A program made the translations under genes and the position numbers. This document shows positions 13,560 to 24,265 of a stretch of DNA of 64,000 nucleotides, in pieces (position 1 is the stretch's first letter; every line of letters starts with the position of its first letter). This stretch comes from Epiperipatus broadwayi (Eukaryota > Onychophora > Udeonychophora > Euonychophora > Peripatidae), in the NCBI GenBank assembly GCA_028023455.1, contig JAQFVV010006306.1, positions 793,001 through 857,000 on the forward strand, in the 5' to 3' direction. Under the pieces are notes generated by a model that made no database searches, was not told where the DNA came from, and saw nothing but the letters and a program-made list of their open reading frames with translations.

Positions 13560-14330
13560 TAGAATTATTGATGTAATTTGTGACTTTATATGTTTTAGTC
13601 ACGAATGATCATATCGCAACCACTTATGAATCAATCGATGTCATTTATTGCTTGGATGGGTCACTGGGGGGTTTGGGGCAGTTCTTAGAATTCAAAATGG
13701 CCATGAGCGCATACTAAATCAGTACTCATATTTTTCCTATTCAAATGGTTGTCTCGGTAATTTTTCTCTAAGCTGTTCCTCTAGAATGAATTCCCTTAAA
13801 TGAATGCGGCTCAATATCCATTGAATGAAAATATTTAGCAAATATGCTTATGTAATCAGTTATATTCTTTGTATGATCTCCACTGCAATTATATTCTGGG
13901 TGGGAATGATACATTTCATTTTTTTGCATAGAGTATGGACAAATGATCGGCAACCTCCGATGCAGCTCTCTGATCCCAAATTATCATGATTAACATGAAT
14001 GTCTGTTTTATTTTTACTTGTAATTTATCAATAAATATTTTTATGACTTTAGAAGAAGAAAAAATGTGTGTTTCCATGTTACTATTTGGATTCCGCCTTA
14101 TTATAGATTTATAATTCTGTACGTGATGATTGGCTGTCAAAATGATTCATTTGATCGCTTTTAAAAGAATTTCAACTTTTGTCATATGGACACTGATTCT
14201 GTCATGTAAAATAAATGTTCAAGTATAACCACAATCATTCAGAAATCCATATTTTTCGTCAAGATATTTTTTATCTCTTCCCATGTTGCTCCAACATCTG
14301 AACAAAATGGCTCTTTGTCTTAAAAAGATT
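13560..14330. other. Higher-complexity intronic patch, not identified
   Basis: Less AT-rich than its surroundings. On the - strand, overlapping open stretches cover 13768-14140, with segments such as IWDQRAASEVADHL and NMETHIFSSSKVIKIF. Stops interrupt them and I recognise no family. It could be an old retroelement or processed pseudogene. I do not propose a gene. Confidence 0.3.
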
Positions 14331-14334
14331 GCCA

Positions 14335-14400
14335 ATTGCAGTTGTCATGGGTTTGCGGGTTCGCTTTCCGGTTGATGCTATGACACATGAGAAAAAAAAT
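14335..14400 (+). mobile_element. tRNA-derived SINE family T2, 5'-truncated copy
   Basis: It keeps the B-box region (GGGTTCGCTTTCC) and the family tail GATGCTATGACACATGA followed by an A run. Fuller copies are at 17828-17943 and 41761-41860. The A-box half is missing. Confidence 0.7.
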
Positions 14401-14685
14401 ATATTCATAAAGGAAGATGTTATTTATTTTATTTAAAAGCATCAAATGACATCCGCAATGCAAGTTAATAGAGAGCACTTATCTGCTGTGATTTATAATA
14501 TTATAAGTTACATTTCTTTAATGTGTTAAATTACCTAAGTGATGATGTTATGTGCATATTTAATTCAATTGGAAAGATTTTTATAAAAATGGAATTCAAT
14601 AAATTTCTACCCGACTAAAATAGGCATATGCTTATTAATTATGTAAGATGCAATTAAAATAAATAATCGTTAGTGTTGGTCAAGA

Positions 14686-14905
14686 TTTGATTCCCATGCT
14701 AGTACTGTCATGGTTAAGACTATCAACACCTGAAGAAAAGAGAAGAAATACATTCGAAACATTGTGTATATACTAACCTGTATGCTACTACGAACAGATG
14801 AATGTAATTGGAAAATTCAAATAAAGTTAAATTTTTCAAAAGACATTCAATATTTAATATTAGATGATGGAAATAGTCAGTCCAACATGTAAATACACTT
14901 AAATA
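14686..14905 (+). mobile_element. tRNA-derived SINE family T1, 5'-truncated copy
   Basis: Starts near the B box (TTTGATTCCCATGCTAGTAC), then ACACCTGAAGAAAAGAGAAG, ACTAACCTGT, AATAAAGTTAAA and the end block AGACATTCAATA...GATGATGGAAATAGTC. Matches the complete copy at 22557-22954. Confidence 0.8.
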
Positions 14906-15104
14906 ATTCTTTATTTACAAAATGGTGAGATTTTAAAAAAGTAGAATTGATGATAATTCTTACATGGGAGTATAGTTATATCTTTTGCTTATTAATTATT
15001 AAAAATCACATTTAAAAATTGTTTGTATTTAGTCATTTACATGATCAAATAACTAATTAAATCCAATTAATATAAATAAGATTTAAACCTGTTATCATTT
15101 GTGG

Positions 15105-15540
15105 CAGGATTGGTTTTAAACCAATAAACATCACATGATCACCATTTCTTATGCTTGCTTATAACTGTTATTAAAACAGGCAAAACTCTCTATACATATT
15201 GCCACTCACTGCAAGCCAGAGTAATCAATGAATGCCAGAAGGCTTGTGCATAAAATCCCCATCTAGTGCCTACTCATCCAATATCCCCAGATTAGTTTCT
15301 GGCTCGTGACCCCCTCCATCTAGTGCCTATTCATCCAATATCCCCAGACTAGTTTGTCAGTGAGGCCACAAGCCAGAAACTAATCTGGGGATATTGGATG
15401 AGTAGGCACTAGATGGGGATTTTATGCACAAGCCTTCTGGCATTCATTGATTACTCTGTTTTGCAGTGAGTGGCAATACATATAGAGAGTTTTGCCTATT
15501 TTAAATCATTTGTGCTTGATGTTATTTGAAGTTTTGTTAT
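15105..15540. mobile_element. Fold-back element family A, copy 4 (near-palindrome)
   Basis: From CAATAAACATCACATGATCA through AAACTCTCTATACATATTGC to the mirror-image TATATAGAGAGTTTTGCC. The two arms match over roughly 150 bp each (ATCCCCATCTAGTGCC against GGCACTAGATGGGGAT). Inside there is a small extra duplication of the CCAATATCCCCAGACTAGTT segment. It lies 317 bp upstream of a KAT5 exon and would give a very stable hairpin in the pre-mRNA. Confidence 0.8.
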
Positions 15541-15816
15541 AACTGATAAAGTTGTTTTCCAGAAATCAGGTATTGATGCAGGAATATTTGTCTATTAGAG
15601 ATTATAAGTACAATCTTAATTCACAATGAGGTAAAAGTGGATACTTTATGTGGTCTGATTCGTAATATTGTGAGTTACAACTCTTTAAAGGATTAAATTG
15701 CATTTGTGGTTATAATATATATATATACTGTGTGTGTGAATGTGAATATTTTAGATCACTAATAAAGTTGTTTTGATCTTTGTTATTTAGTTTAAACAAA
15801 AACAATGTTTTAGTAG

Positions 15817-16020
<204 letters not shown>

Positions 16021-16189
16021 TAAGGTTTTATAATTAATGAATTAATTAATAATTCCTAAACAAAAATAATTAAAATAAACAAAATATTTATTATATACAA
16101 GCACTTTTTATTCATTGGTGAAAAGATCTACAATTAAGTATAAATTCTAAAATTAATTTTAAAAAACAACATATAATTTACATACATAT

Positions 16190-16470
16190 ATGCTATTTGT
16201 ATTTTTATATTGGACCATTTCCATCATGTAATATATGTGTTGAATGTCTTTAGAAAAATTTCACTTTATTTAAATATTCCAAATACATTCAACTGTTAGT
16301 AAGAGCACATCAAACAGGTTAGTATATGCACAACATTGCGAGAGGTATTATTCTCCCCTCTTCTTCAGGTATTGCTGGCTTGACCAGTGACAATACTGGA
16401 ATGGGATTCAAACCTGGTCCTTAGGTTCTTGATTATTGAAATTTAAGATAACGCTCTAACCAACTGAGCG
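16190..16470 (-). mobile_element. tRNA-derived SINE T1, - strand copy of a head-to-head pair
   Basis: On the - strand it shows GCTCAGTTGGTTAGAGCGTT (A-box region), GGTTTGAATCCC (B box, one change), CCTGAAGAAGAGGGGAG, ACTAACCTG, the AATAAAGTG polyadenylation-like block and the GATGGAAATGG end. Its 5' end touches the 5' end of the next copy. Confidence 0.85.
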
Positions 16471-16735
16471 TTACCTTAAAATTCAAGAATCTAAGGATCC
16501 ACGTTCAAATCCCATGCTAGTACTGTCACTGGTCAGGCAGCAACACCTGAAGAAGAGGGGAGAATAATATCTCTTGAAATGTTGTGCATATCCTAACCTG
16601 TTAGATGTGCTCTTACTAACAGTTGAATGTATTTGGAATATTTAAATAAAGTTAAACTTTTCTTAAGACATTCAATACACATATTAGATAATGGAAATAG
16701 TCTAATATAAAAATACAACTAGAACACCATCATCA
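16471..16735 (+). mobile_element. tRNA-derived SINE T1, + strand copy of a head-to-head pair
   Basis: Begins directly at GCGTTACC where the previous copy ends, so it lacks the first ~25 bases. Then CACGTTCAAATCCCATGC, CCTGAAGAAGAGGGGAG and the same 3' end. Together the pair forms an inverted repeat of about 550 bp in KAT5 intron 2. Confidence 0.85.
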
Positions 16736-17029
16736 CAAACCTTCAGGAAAACACAATATGTAATATTTGTTTAATAATGTACTAGTTCCATAAACAAAAG
16801 TGCAGTGAAACAATCATTCCTGTCATTAGAGGGGAATTGTTTGAACTAATTTAAAGAATGCAGATAATAAAACAACTAATAAAATCAATAGGAAATGATC
16901 ATATATGAAAAACTAAAGTGAGCAATAATTATTTGAAAACAATAAAAACAAAGAATAGTCGATATTCATCACGATCATCTTTCTCAGATGTCTTAAGCTT
17001 TGTTAAAGACAGGAATGAATGTGGATATG

Positions 17030-17085
17030 GGAGAATGCTCATTCAGGAATGAATGTGGATATGGGAGAATACTCATTCTCTTATA
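17030..17085 (+). repeat. Short tandem duplication (~35 bp unit)
   Basis: AATGAATGTGGATATGGGAG occurs twice in succession, each time followed by AAT-CTCATTC. Two copies only. Confidence 0.8.
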
Positions 17086-17289
17086 TGTGGTACTGTGACA
17101 GATAAATGTGATAGCTCTCACATTCTAAAGTTACAAACCAAAATGACAGTTGGTGATCAAAGCCAGAGAGTACTAAGAATTTCTTGATTATGAACCTAAG
17201 CTACCATTCAGAGATGATCGTTTGTTATCTACAATTCTAGATCATTTCCAAGTGGAAAAGGAACTATCTCTTATTAAATAGTTCATTGC

Positions 17290-18850
17290 CAAATTTTGTG
17301 ATGTTAGAAAAAAAAAAGAAAGACAGTTGATTTTAAAAGCATATCTGTATATGTGTTCAATTATAAAAGCATGCTATTGGAAATTCAAATGGAATGAAAA
17401 TCATTAAAGAATAACATTCTTGAGATTGTTTGAATATCAGAGGAAGTGGAAAGATTAGTAATTCATCTTTTTAGGGAAGATATCAAATGCTAAGTTTCAT
17501 GTTGATGCTCTAATATGTTCTTACCATGATGAGGAAGTGGATAATATTTATAGGCACAGAATGTATTTGATTAGGACCAAATAGTATTCTGTAATTGTCT
17601 TTGGAGATTTTTATTGCTAAAACTGGAAAGCAATTAGGCATTGATCATATGAGTACATTTAGTAATGGAGAAGGAAATAGGAGAGAAAATAAAATTAGGA
17701 AATTTGTATAAGAAGGCAGTGTGAATTTTGTTTTTGTTTTTTGACAAAAATATAAAGTGAAAATGATCATGGAGGCATCCAAACGAAGGTATTACAAAAT
17801 TTATTTCTGCAGTGTAAATTCGTTATTTTTTTTTTTCCCATATGTCATAGCATCGGCCGGGAGGCGAACCCTAAACAACCATCTGCAACCAACTGCTTGC
17901 TTGCGAGGCGGCTGCACTGACCTCTCAGATAACAATGCTTGACAAATTCGTTATTCTTTATTGGATAATCTCTAGTCTAATGAGTGACTAATAAAAATTA
18001 TTAATATTGCAAAATTGGATTATAATTTGACTAACGGATTTCAAGATCGCAATGCAAATTAATAGTTTTAATACAGGAAATTTTAATTGGTTAGTGAGAA
18101 ATAAGATATTATAAATACAAAGTTAGATTTTCGAAAGCTTTTTTAAAAAAATGCCTAATGGTTAATTGTTCAAGATAATGCGATGTTCAGGAATTGGAAT
18201 GATAGGTTAAGTCTGCCAATCTATTACAATGCTCAATTTGCACAGATTATACAAGCTATTAAGAAAGTCTGTATCAGCAGTTGATATTTTTCAATGAATT
18301 ATAAATTGAAAATCATTTTAAGATATTAACTGATTTTAAAGATGATATTTATTAAGAGCTCCTATAGAGATAATCTGATACAATTATTTATATTACTTAC
18401 CTGTGTAACCGCAATTAATCAGTAAATTTTCAATTGAGATAAGGCAATCTATGAAGACAACAGGAAATATTTTAAAATGACTTCTTTAAATATCTGGAAT
18501 TTTGTAAAAATCATGTAATGTCATGAGAAAATATAACTGTGAAATGTCAAAGAAAAATAGTCTCAAATATATAAAATGTCTTAATATCGTGAAATATGTG
18601 GAAAAAAAAAAAGAAAATAGCTTCTAAAATTATAACTTCTTTTGAAATTCTAAGCATTTTAAATAAAGAAGTGAAACAAATGATTAAATCTAAGAAGAAC
18701 AGAAAAATTCAAGTAAATTGTGGACTTTATTATGACGTTTTAAGAGAAATAGATGAAGTAGTAGAAAAATTGTTTTACATAAAGTGTCTAAATGATGAAG
18801 ATCTATTTGATGATTGAAAAATGCAATAATGATATTTAAGAAAGGTAAAA
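17290..18850 (+). pseudogene. RTE-like LINE: endonuclease remnant
   Basis: Broken frames carry endonuclease signatures: FGDF at about 17605, followed by AKTGKQLGIDHMSTFSNGEG and NRRENKIRKF, then WRHPNEGITKF. The last blocks at 18596-18817, KKKIASKIITSFEIL onwards, correspond to the linker towards the RT. The element is split by a SINE at 17828-17943 whose target-site duplication is visible. It is probably the 5' part of the same insertion that continues at 19590-20312. Stops throughout. Confidence 0.65.
17828..17943 (-). mobile_element. tRNA-derived SINE T2 with 12 bp target-site duplication
   Basis: Flanked by the perfect direct repeat AAATTCGTTATT (17816-17827 and 17944-17955). On the - strand it starts GTCAAGCATTG, has an A-box-like CTGAGAGGTCAG and B-box-like GGGTTCGCCTCCC, and ends GATGCTATGACATATG plus an A run. 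The duplication sets both ends: a 116 bp SINE with a tRNA-like head and a very short tail. It inserted into the LINE remnant around it. Confidence 0.9.
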
Positions 18851-18924
18851 AAGTTATTGAAAGTTACGGATATATTATTACAATTTATCTACAGAGAACT
18901 TTGGATTGTTATATCTCAATTTAC

Positions 18925-19106
18925 CTTCAACTAACGGACTAGTCCAGATTCTATCTTATCTCGATCAAATTCACTTAACATCATCACCCGTTGGCTTGTA
19001 TTAAGCTATTGGCTGTGTTATCTATTCATATATACATTAATCTTTGGCGATAAATGCTCGTTCCGATCGAGTTAAGATGGAATCTGGACTATTCCATTAG
19101 TTGAAG
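18925..19106. mobile_element. Fold-back MITE family B, copy 1
   Basis: Arms CTTCAACTAACGGACTAGTC and, inverted, CTTCAACTAATGGAATAGTC. Both continue with CAGATTC, a TCTTATCTCGATC-like block, and pair over ~45 bp. 182 bp, no ORF. Relatives are at 25455-25670 and 30435-30720. Confidence 0.75.
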
Positions 19107-19589
19107 TCCATTACATTTAGTTGCTTGGCAACTAAATGCTATACCAAGCCAACAGTATCCGGTGAAGGTATAACTGTCATATATATTATAAATATGCATT
19201 TGTATATTTATTGATATTAGTAAATATTTAATCTTATTTTACAAGTCTGTGTTTATCATAATCATGCAACAGGCACAACAGGTTGAAATCAACTAAAGGA
19301 GTTAAATAGATTTAAAACTTATTGTAACACAATAAAGCATATGTATATATTAAGAGTAATTATAGAAAACCCCAATTACATGAATTGCTATTTTGTCTTG
19401 GATCTTTGATTTTATGATTATTTTGGCTGAGATTAAAACTTAAGAACATCAGTATAGAAAGCCAGAATATTATGAAAACGCAATAAAAATGATTATTTTA
19501 TATGGAGACATTAAGCAGGTTAACATTTTATAGCAGTTTTATGAGAAATATTTTGTGTATTAAAATAGATAGTTGTGGGAGTAAAATAA

Positions 19590-20312
19590 AAGGAATCATT
19601 TAGGTTTTGCAAATGATGTGTTGTTTTTACGAATAATGTTTCAGAGCTTCAGAAAATGTTATAACAGATATCAGATGAAAGCGAGAAACCATTACTAAAG
19701 ATAAATAATAAAAAGATTAAAGAAATATTTAGTAATAAATTAAAAGAAGTTAACAATTATAAATACCTTAGTCAAATTATTAATTTGAATGGAAACATAT
19801 AATGTACAATAATAAAATTAAATTTGGAATGCTTTTAATATAAAGTTATTTATATTAAAAGAAAATTTGTCTATATTCTTGATAACGGAAAGTTTTTAAA
19901 AAATGTATTTTACCAGTGATAACTTATGGATGTGAAACCTGGACACTTAATGAAAAAGAAATGTAGAACTTCAAACTAAATAGTGAAATGTAAAGAGATA
20001 TTAAGATTGACAGATGATATTGAAAGTGAAATACATGGATGAGAAAACATCATTGAAAAAGTTAAGAAGATGAAATTAAATTAGGTTGGACATGTCAGTA
20101 TAAGAAATGGCAGTATATTGATGACTGAAATCTTAAAGAGATCTCCATAGATTATAAAAGATGTAGAACGAGAGAGCTTACAAGTTGGATGAATGAAGTA
20201 ATGAAGTTTTCTGAATTGATAAGAAATGGGGCTACAAATCGGAGAAATTGAATAAAGATTGGAAATATTTTTATCCTTCACTGGATCCATAGTTGTTGAA
20301 AATAATGTATGA
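19590..20312 (+). pseudogene. RTE-like LINE: RT motif C to C-terminus
   Basis: Frames with stops show FANDV (motif C FADD with the first Asp changed), SELQKML, then LKEVNNYKYLSQIINLNG, VITYGCETWTLNEKEM, LGHVSIRNG-like and ILHWIH near the end. This is the typical order after the RT palm in RTE-like LINEs and ends in a short ATGATGAT. The - strand ORF of 118 residues here (20081-20437) is only antisense. Confidence 0.75.
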
Positions 20313-20421
20313 TGATATACTGTATACATAAAAATAATAATAATATGATTGGAAAAAAGATTAATTATATTGATGTAATTATAAATAAAGTAAAAATAAA
20401 CAATGTCATGACATTTTATAT

Positions 20422-20680
20422 AGAAGGTAATAAACACTTCTCACTAGCGCTGTATATATAATATGAAGATAATGACTTTGAGAAGATGAACATCCGTCTT
20501 ATTTTCAAATCTAAATTCACTTATATAGATCAATCTCATTAAGTGTCTTGATAAGTGCATTTAGGTTTGAAAATAAGACATTATTTTCTCAAAGTCTTTA
20601 TCTTGTAGCTGGAACGAGAGTACACTCACATTTAACATCATGTATGGAGCTAGTGAGGAGGGTTTATTACCTTCTAAATA
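20422..20680. mobile_element. Fold-back MITE, ~260 bp
   Basis: Outer arms AGAAGGTAATAAAC (left) and GTTTATTACCTTCT (right), then CTCACTAGC and GCTAGTGAG, and an inner pair built on GACTTTGAGAA / TTCTCAAAGTC and TCTTATTTTCAAA / TTTGAAAATAAGA. CAATGTCATGACAT occurs at 20401 and again at 20725 outside the element. Confidence 0.75.
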
Positions 20681-21224
20681 AAATTATAATCTGATACTGC
20701 GCTAGTAAAATTTATGAATCATTACAATGTCATGACATCTTTTCTAAATGGAGGTGATCAAGTACTATTTATGAACATAATCAGAAATTGACTTGAAGAA
20801 AAACATTTTTTCATAAACAATGGGAGAAATATTACCTAAATTAACTTACAATTCTTCAAGTAATGATTTAAAAGGGTAACAGTCTTCCAATAAATCAATA
20901 AAAGCCTTCAAATATAGATAATGTAATAAGCCCAGAAAATGAAAGAGATGTGGAAGAGTCCAGGCAACTACTTTTTTCACTTGAGGGTCATCTATCCTTC
21001 GCCAAAAAGGCAAACAATGCTTGACTGCAAGTTTGTGGTAATAACATTTTATTTGTTCTTATATTTCAGTCTATTTCTATAATTTAGTTAAATTGTTAAA
21101 TGTTTGTAGAAAAAATTAAACTTTATTTATTTTTTTTTAAATATATTGAACTATGACTAATTTTTTTTAAAAATTTAAGTATTCTATAATAACTTGTGTG
21201 TTATTACTATTAATAGTGGAATTT

Positions 21225-21305
21225 TTTTAGAAAAGCATAAATGAAGTTCAAATTTTCTAAAACATTTAACAGTTCAACTAGATGATGAAAATAGTACAAT
21301 ATACA
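21225..21305 (+). mobile_element. SINE T1 3' tail fragment
   Basis: Carries the AAGTTCAAATTTTCTAAAAC, ACATTTAACA and GATGATGAAAATAGTACAAT blocks of the T1 3' end. Head missing. Confidence 0.6.
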
Positions 21306-21503
21306 ACCACAAGGAAGATGATATTTAAAATTTTATAAAATACTGATTTGATCTATAATAATAAAATATGTTAATAAAACACAAAATTTGGAGAAGAGAG
21401 ATTGAACAATCAAAATGAAAGCTTTAAGACTATTTGTGTAATATAACAAGGGAGACAAGAAATAACAAACAACTTATGATAAACAGTATTATATTAAAAA
21501 TAC

Positions 21504-22323
21504 GGTAGTGTTCTGTTCTATCGTGTCAGCCACTTGATGGCGTTGATGCTAAGCAAAAACATATAGATATAACATTCCCAGGCCAGCAATTCTACAGAAC
21601 TATTGACTTTATTTTTAGAATAGTAAATAAAAGTAAATTATATTACGATTTCCATAAAATTCAAAAATTCAAACAAAATATAAAAATGTAAGCCGAATTT
21701 TTGGGACAGTAATTAATCAGAGACTGGCTTTTTTTGGTGTGAGTGTGTCATTAAAAAATTACGTTACTTTCGAATAGCAAATAATAGTACATTAGAGACT
21801 TTTTTGGACAGTAATTAATCAGAGACTGGGTTGTTGTTTTTTTTGTGTGTGTGTGTGTGTGGATATAAAAAGTTAGGTTCCTTTTTTAATAGAAAATATG
21901 AGTAAAGTTTAGCCTTTTTGGGACCCTAATTAATCAGACACTGTGTTTTGAAATCAAAGTCAATTATATTACAACTTCCACAAAATTTAACAAATTCAAA
22001 CAAAATTTTACAATGAAAGCCGACTTTGACCTTTTTGGGACAGTAATTAATCAGAGAGTGGCAGTTTTTGTATGTGTATGTATCCATAAAAAGTTACATT
22101 TCTTTTTTAATAACAAATAATAGTAAATATAGTGGAGACTTATTTGGACAGTAATTAATCAGAGATGGACTTGTTTGGGTGCGTGGCAGCCGAGTAAACT
22201 GACCATTTCTGTGTTTTATCGTAGAAAGAAGGCTATCTGCTTGCTACGGAAATGGCATATTTCTAGCAATTTAGCTAGAAATAGCACCATCAAGCAGTTG
22301 ACATGATAGAACAGAACACTACC
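21504..22323. mobile_element. TIR element with internal minisatellite
   Basis: Ends GGTAGTGTTCTGTTCTATC (left) and its inverse GATAGAACAGAACACTACC (right). Arms run ~45 bp through CTTGATGG. Flanks AAAAATAC (21496-21503) and AGAAATAC (22324-22331) agree at 7 of 8 positions, suggesting an 8 bp target-site duplication as made by hAT and P-type transposases. The interior is five degenerate units, each with ACAGTAATTAATCAGAGA or a variant. No transposase, so non-autonomous. It lies in KAT5 intron 2. Confidence 0.8.
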
Positions 22324-22334
22324 AGAAATACTGT

Positions 22335-22514
22335 TATACAATATTGCAATTCAAATAATCCTTACACTTTTTTCAGCAAAAACTTTTTATTATTATTAAA
22401 TGGAGAATAGAGAGCAGTAAAAGAGAATAAGATCTGATGAAGACTGCAAGGTACAGTCGAAACTAGTTTTTGCTGAAAAAAGTGTAAGGATTATTTGAAT
22501 TGCAATATTGTATA
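22335..22514. repeat. Perfect 50 bp inverted repeat with Penelope-type module
   Basis: 22335-22384 and 22465-22514 are exact reverse complements (arms begin TATACAATATTGCAATTC and end CAGCAAAAACT). The spacer contains CTGATGAAGACTG...CAGTCGAAAC (22434-22463), the hammerhead-like module. The arms show no mismatch, so either the insertion is young or the arms are kept identical. Confidence 0.9.
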
Positions 22515-22556
22515 TGAAGATAGCAGAAATTAAGGAAAGGAAGAAGGAAAATGTTT

Positions 22557-22954
22557 TTCTGGCAGGATGGCTCAGTTAGTTAGAGCGTTACCTTAAATTT
22601 CAATAATCAAAAATCTAAGGACCCAGGTTCGAATCCCATGCTAGTACTGTCACTGGTCAGGCCAGCAACACCTGAAGAAGAGGGGAGAAAAATACTTCTC
22701 GAAACGTTGCGCATATACTAACCTGTTTGCTGTGATATTACTAACAGTTAGTGCATATACTAACCTGTTTGCTGTGATATTATTAACATTTGTTTGCTGT
22801 GATATTACTAACAGTTGGTGCATATACTAACCTGTTTGCTGTGATATTACTAACAGATGAATGCATTTGGAATATTTAACTAAAATTAAACTTTTCTAAA
22901 GACATTCAACACACATATTAGATGATGGAAATAGTCCAATATAAAAATACAAAA
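22557..22954 (+). mobile_element. tRNA-derived SINE T1, full-length reference copy
   Basis: Flanked by a perfect direct repeat GAAGGAAAATGTTT (22543-22556 and 22955-22968). The head has A box TGGCTCAGTTAGTTAG and a perfect B box GGTTCGAATCC, giving a pol III promoter. The body holds CCTGAAGAAGAGGGGAG...CTTCTCGAAACGTTG, which can pair GAGGGG with CTTCTC. A minisatellite of about four ACTAACCTGTTTGCTGTGAT units follows, then the common 3' end AATTAAACTTTTCTAAAGAC...GATGATGGAAATAGTCC. About 398 bp. Confidence 0.92.
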
Positions 22955-23242
22955 GAAGGAAAATGTTTAGAAGAACTATATATAAATACTATTATACAGA
23001 AAGAAATGAAAAGACTATGTGAAGAGAATGAAAAACGATAGGGAGCAAAAAATAGATATGACTTTTTTAGTCCATTATAGGTAATTATTATCTAATTCTA
23101 AAATCTAAAAGTTGAAGATTTTCCTTTTCACTTACATAATAATTTATAAAGAATAGGAAGTCACTTGGAAAATGGAAAATAAGTGAATTTTTTTTTTTTA
23201 ATAATATTTTTTTGTTAATTTTAATAAACATTTTATTTGTAA

Positions 23243-23494
<252 letters not shown>

Positions 23495-24090
23495 ATCTCA
23501 AAAGAATAAAAGAATTGTTTAGTTTATATATTTTAAAAGTTCATTTTACTGAACAAATTCCTTTTCCCAAGGACCAGTTGTAAAATTGATGTGTTAATTC
23601 TATTTTATAAGGCAAAAATATGCTGATTAAATCTGAAAATGTTAAGCTTTTTTAAAAAAAAAAAGGAAAATGATATAAATCTTATTATAAATTTTAATAA
23701 AACAATAAATTGCAGGCTGAAATATAAATTAACAGTATGCAGTGATATAATTTTCAGTATTGATAAATGCAGTAATTTTAAGTGAAAAATTTGAACAAAG
23801 TTGCTTTGTTTATTGAATATTAAAAATATTCTCTAAATTACACATTCCTAGAGCTGTTTAAAAACTGGAATTTGTAATTTTCCTCTTAATAACTGATTAT
23901 TTCTGTTGGGGATTAAAATACATCTTTGCAACTCATTTTATCATGTAAATGTTATGAAATAATTTATGTTTGTAAATATCTCATTTTTGCTTGTGTATAT
24001 TTTTGTGGTCTTTCAGTCCATTTTGTATATAGAATCCAGAAAAAAGAAAAACTTAAAAATGCAATAAAGTTTTTTATTAATATATTAAAG
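23495..24090 (+). other. KAT5: Probable KAT5 3' UTR
   Basis: AATAAA signals at 23696-23701, 23704-23709 and 24063-24068 follow the stop codon. The last is followed by T-rich sequence at 24070 and again at 24120. Which one is used cannot be told from the sequence. No repeat was recognised between the stop and 24090. Confidence 0.55.
24063..24068 (+). terminator. KAT5: AATAAA polyadenylation signal candidate for KAT5
   Basis: Canonical hexamer ~570 bases after the stop, followed within 60 bases by a run of T. The two hexamers near 23700 are alternatives. Confidence 0.45.
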
Positions 24091-24265
24091 ACTTGGTATT
24101 TATATTGGTTTACACGTTGATTTTTTTTTAATGAGATTAATCAACCATAAAATAATGATAATGGTTACATTTTCAGAATTTAACATACATCTGGGATCCA
24201 ACTGTTTGTTGATTAGCTTAAAAGTCACATGATAAAGACAACTTTATTTGTACTTAAGTAAGGTA

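Noticed and set aside
20081-20437. 118-codon - strand ORF
   Set aside because: Antisense to the RTE-like LINE C-terminal region and the adjoining fold-back; composition typical of chance.
21700-22180. CRISPR-like array
   Set aside because: Repeated ACAGTAATTAATCAGAGA units are irregularly spaced, diverged and lie inside a eukaryotic TIR element.
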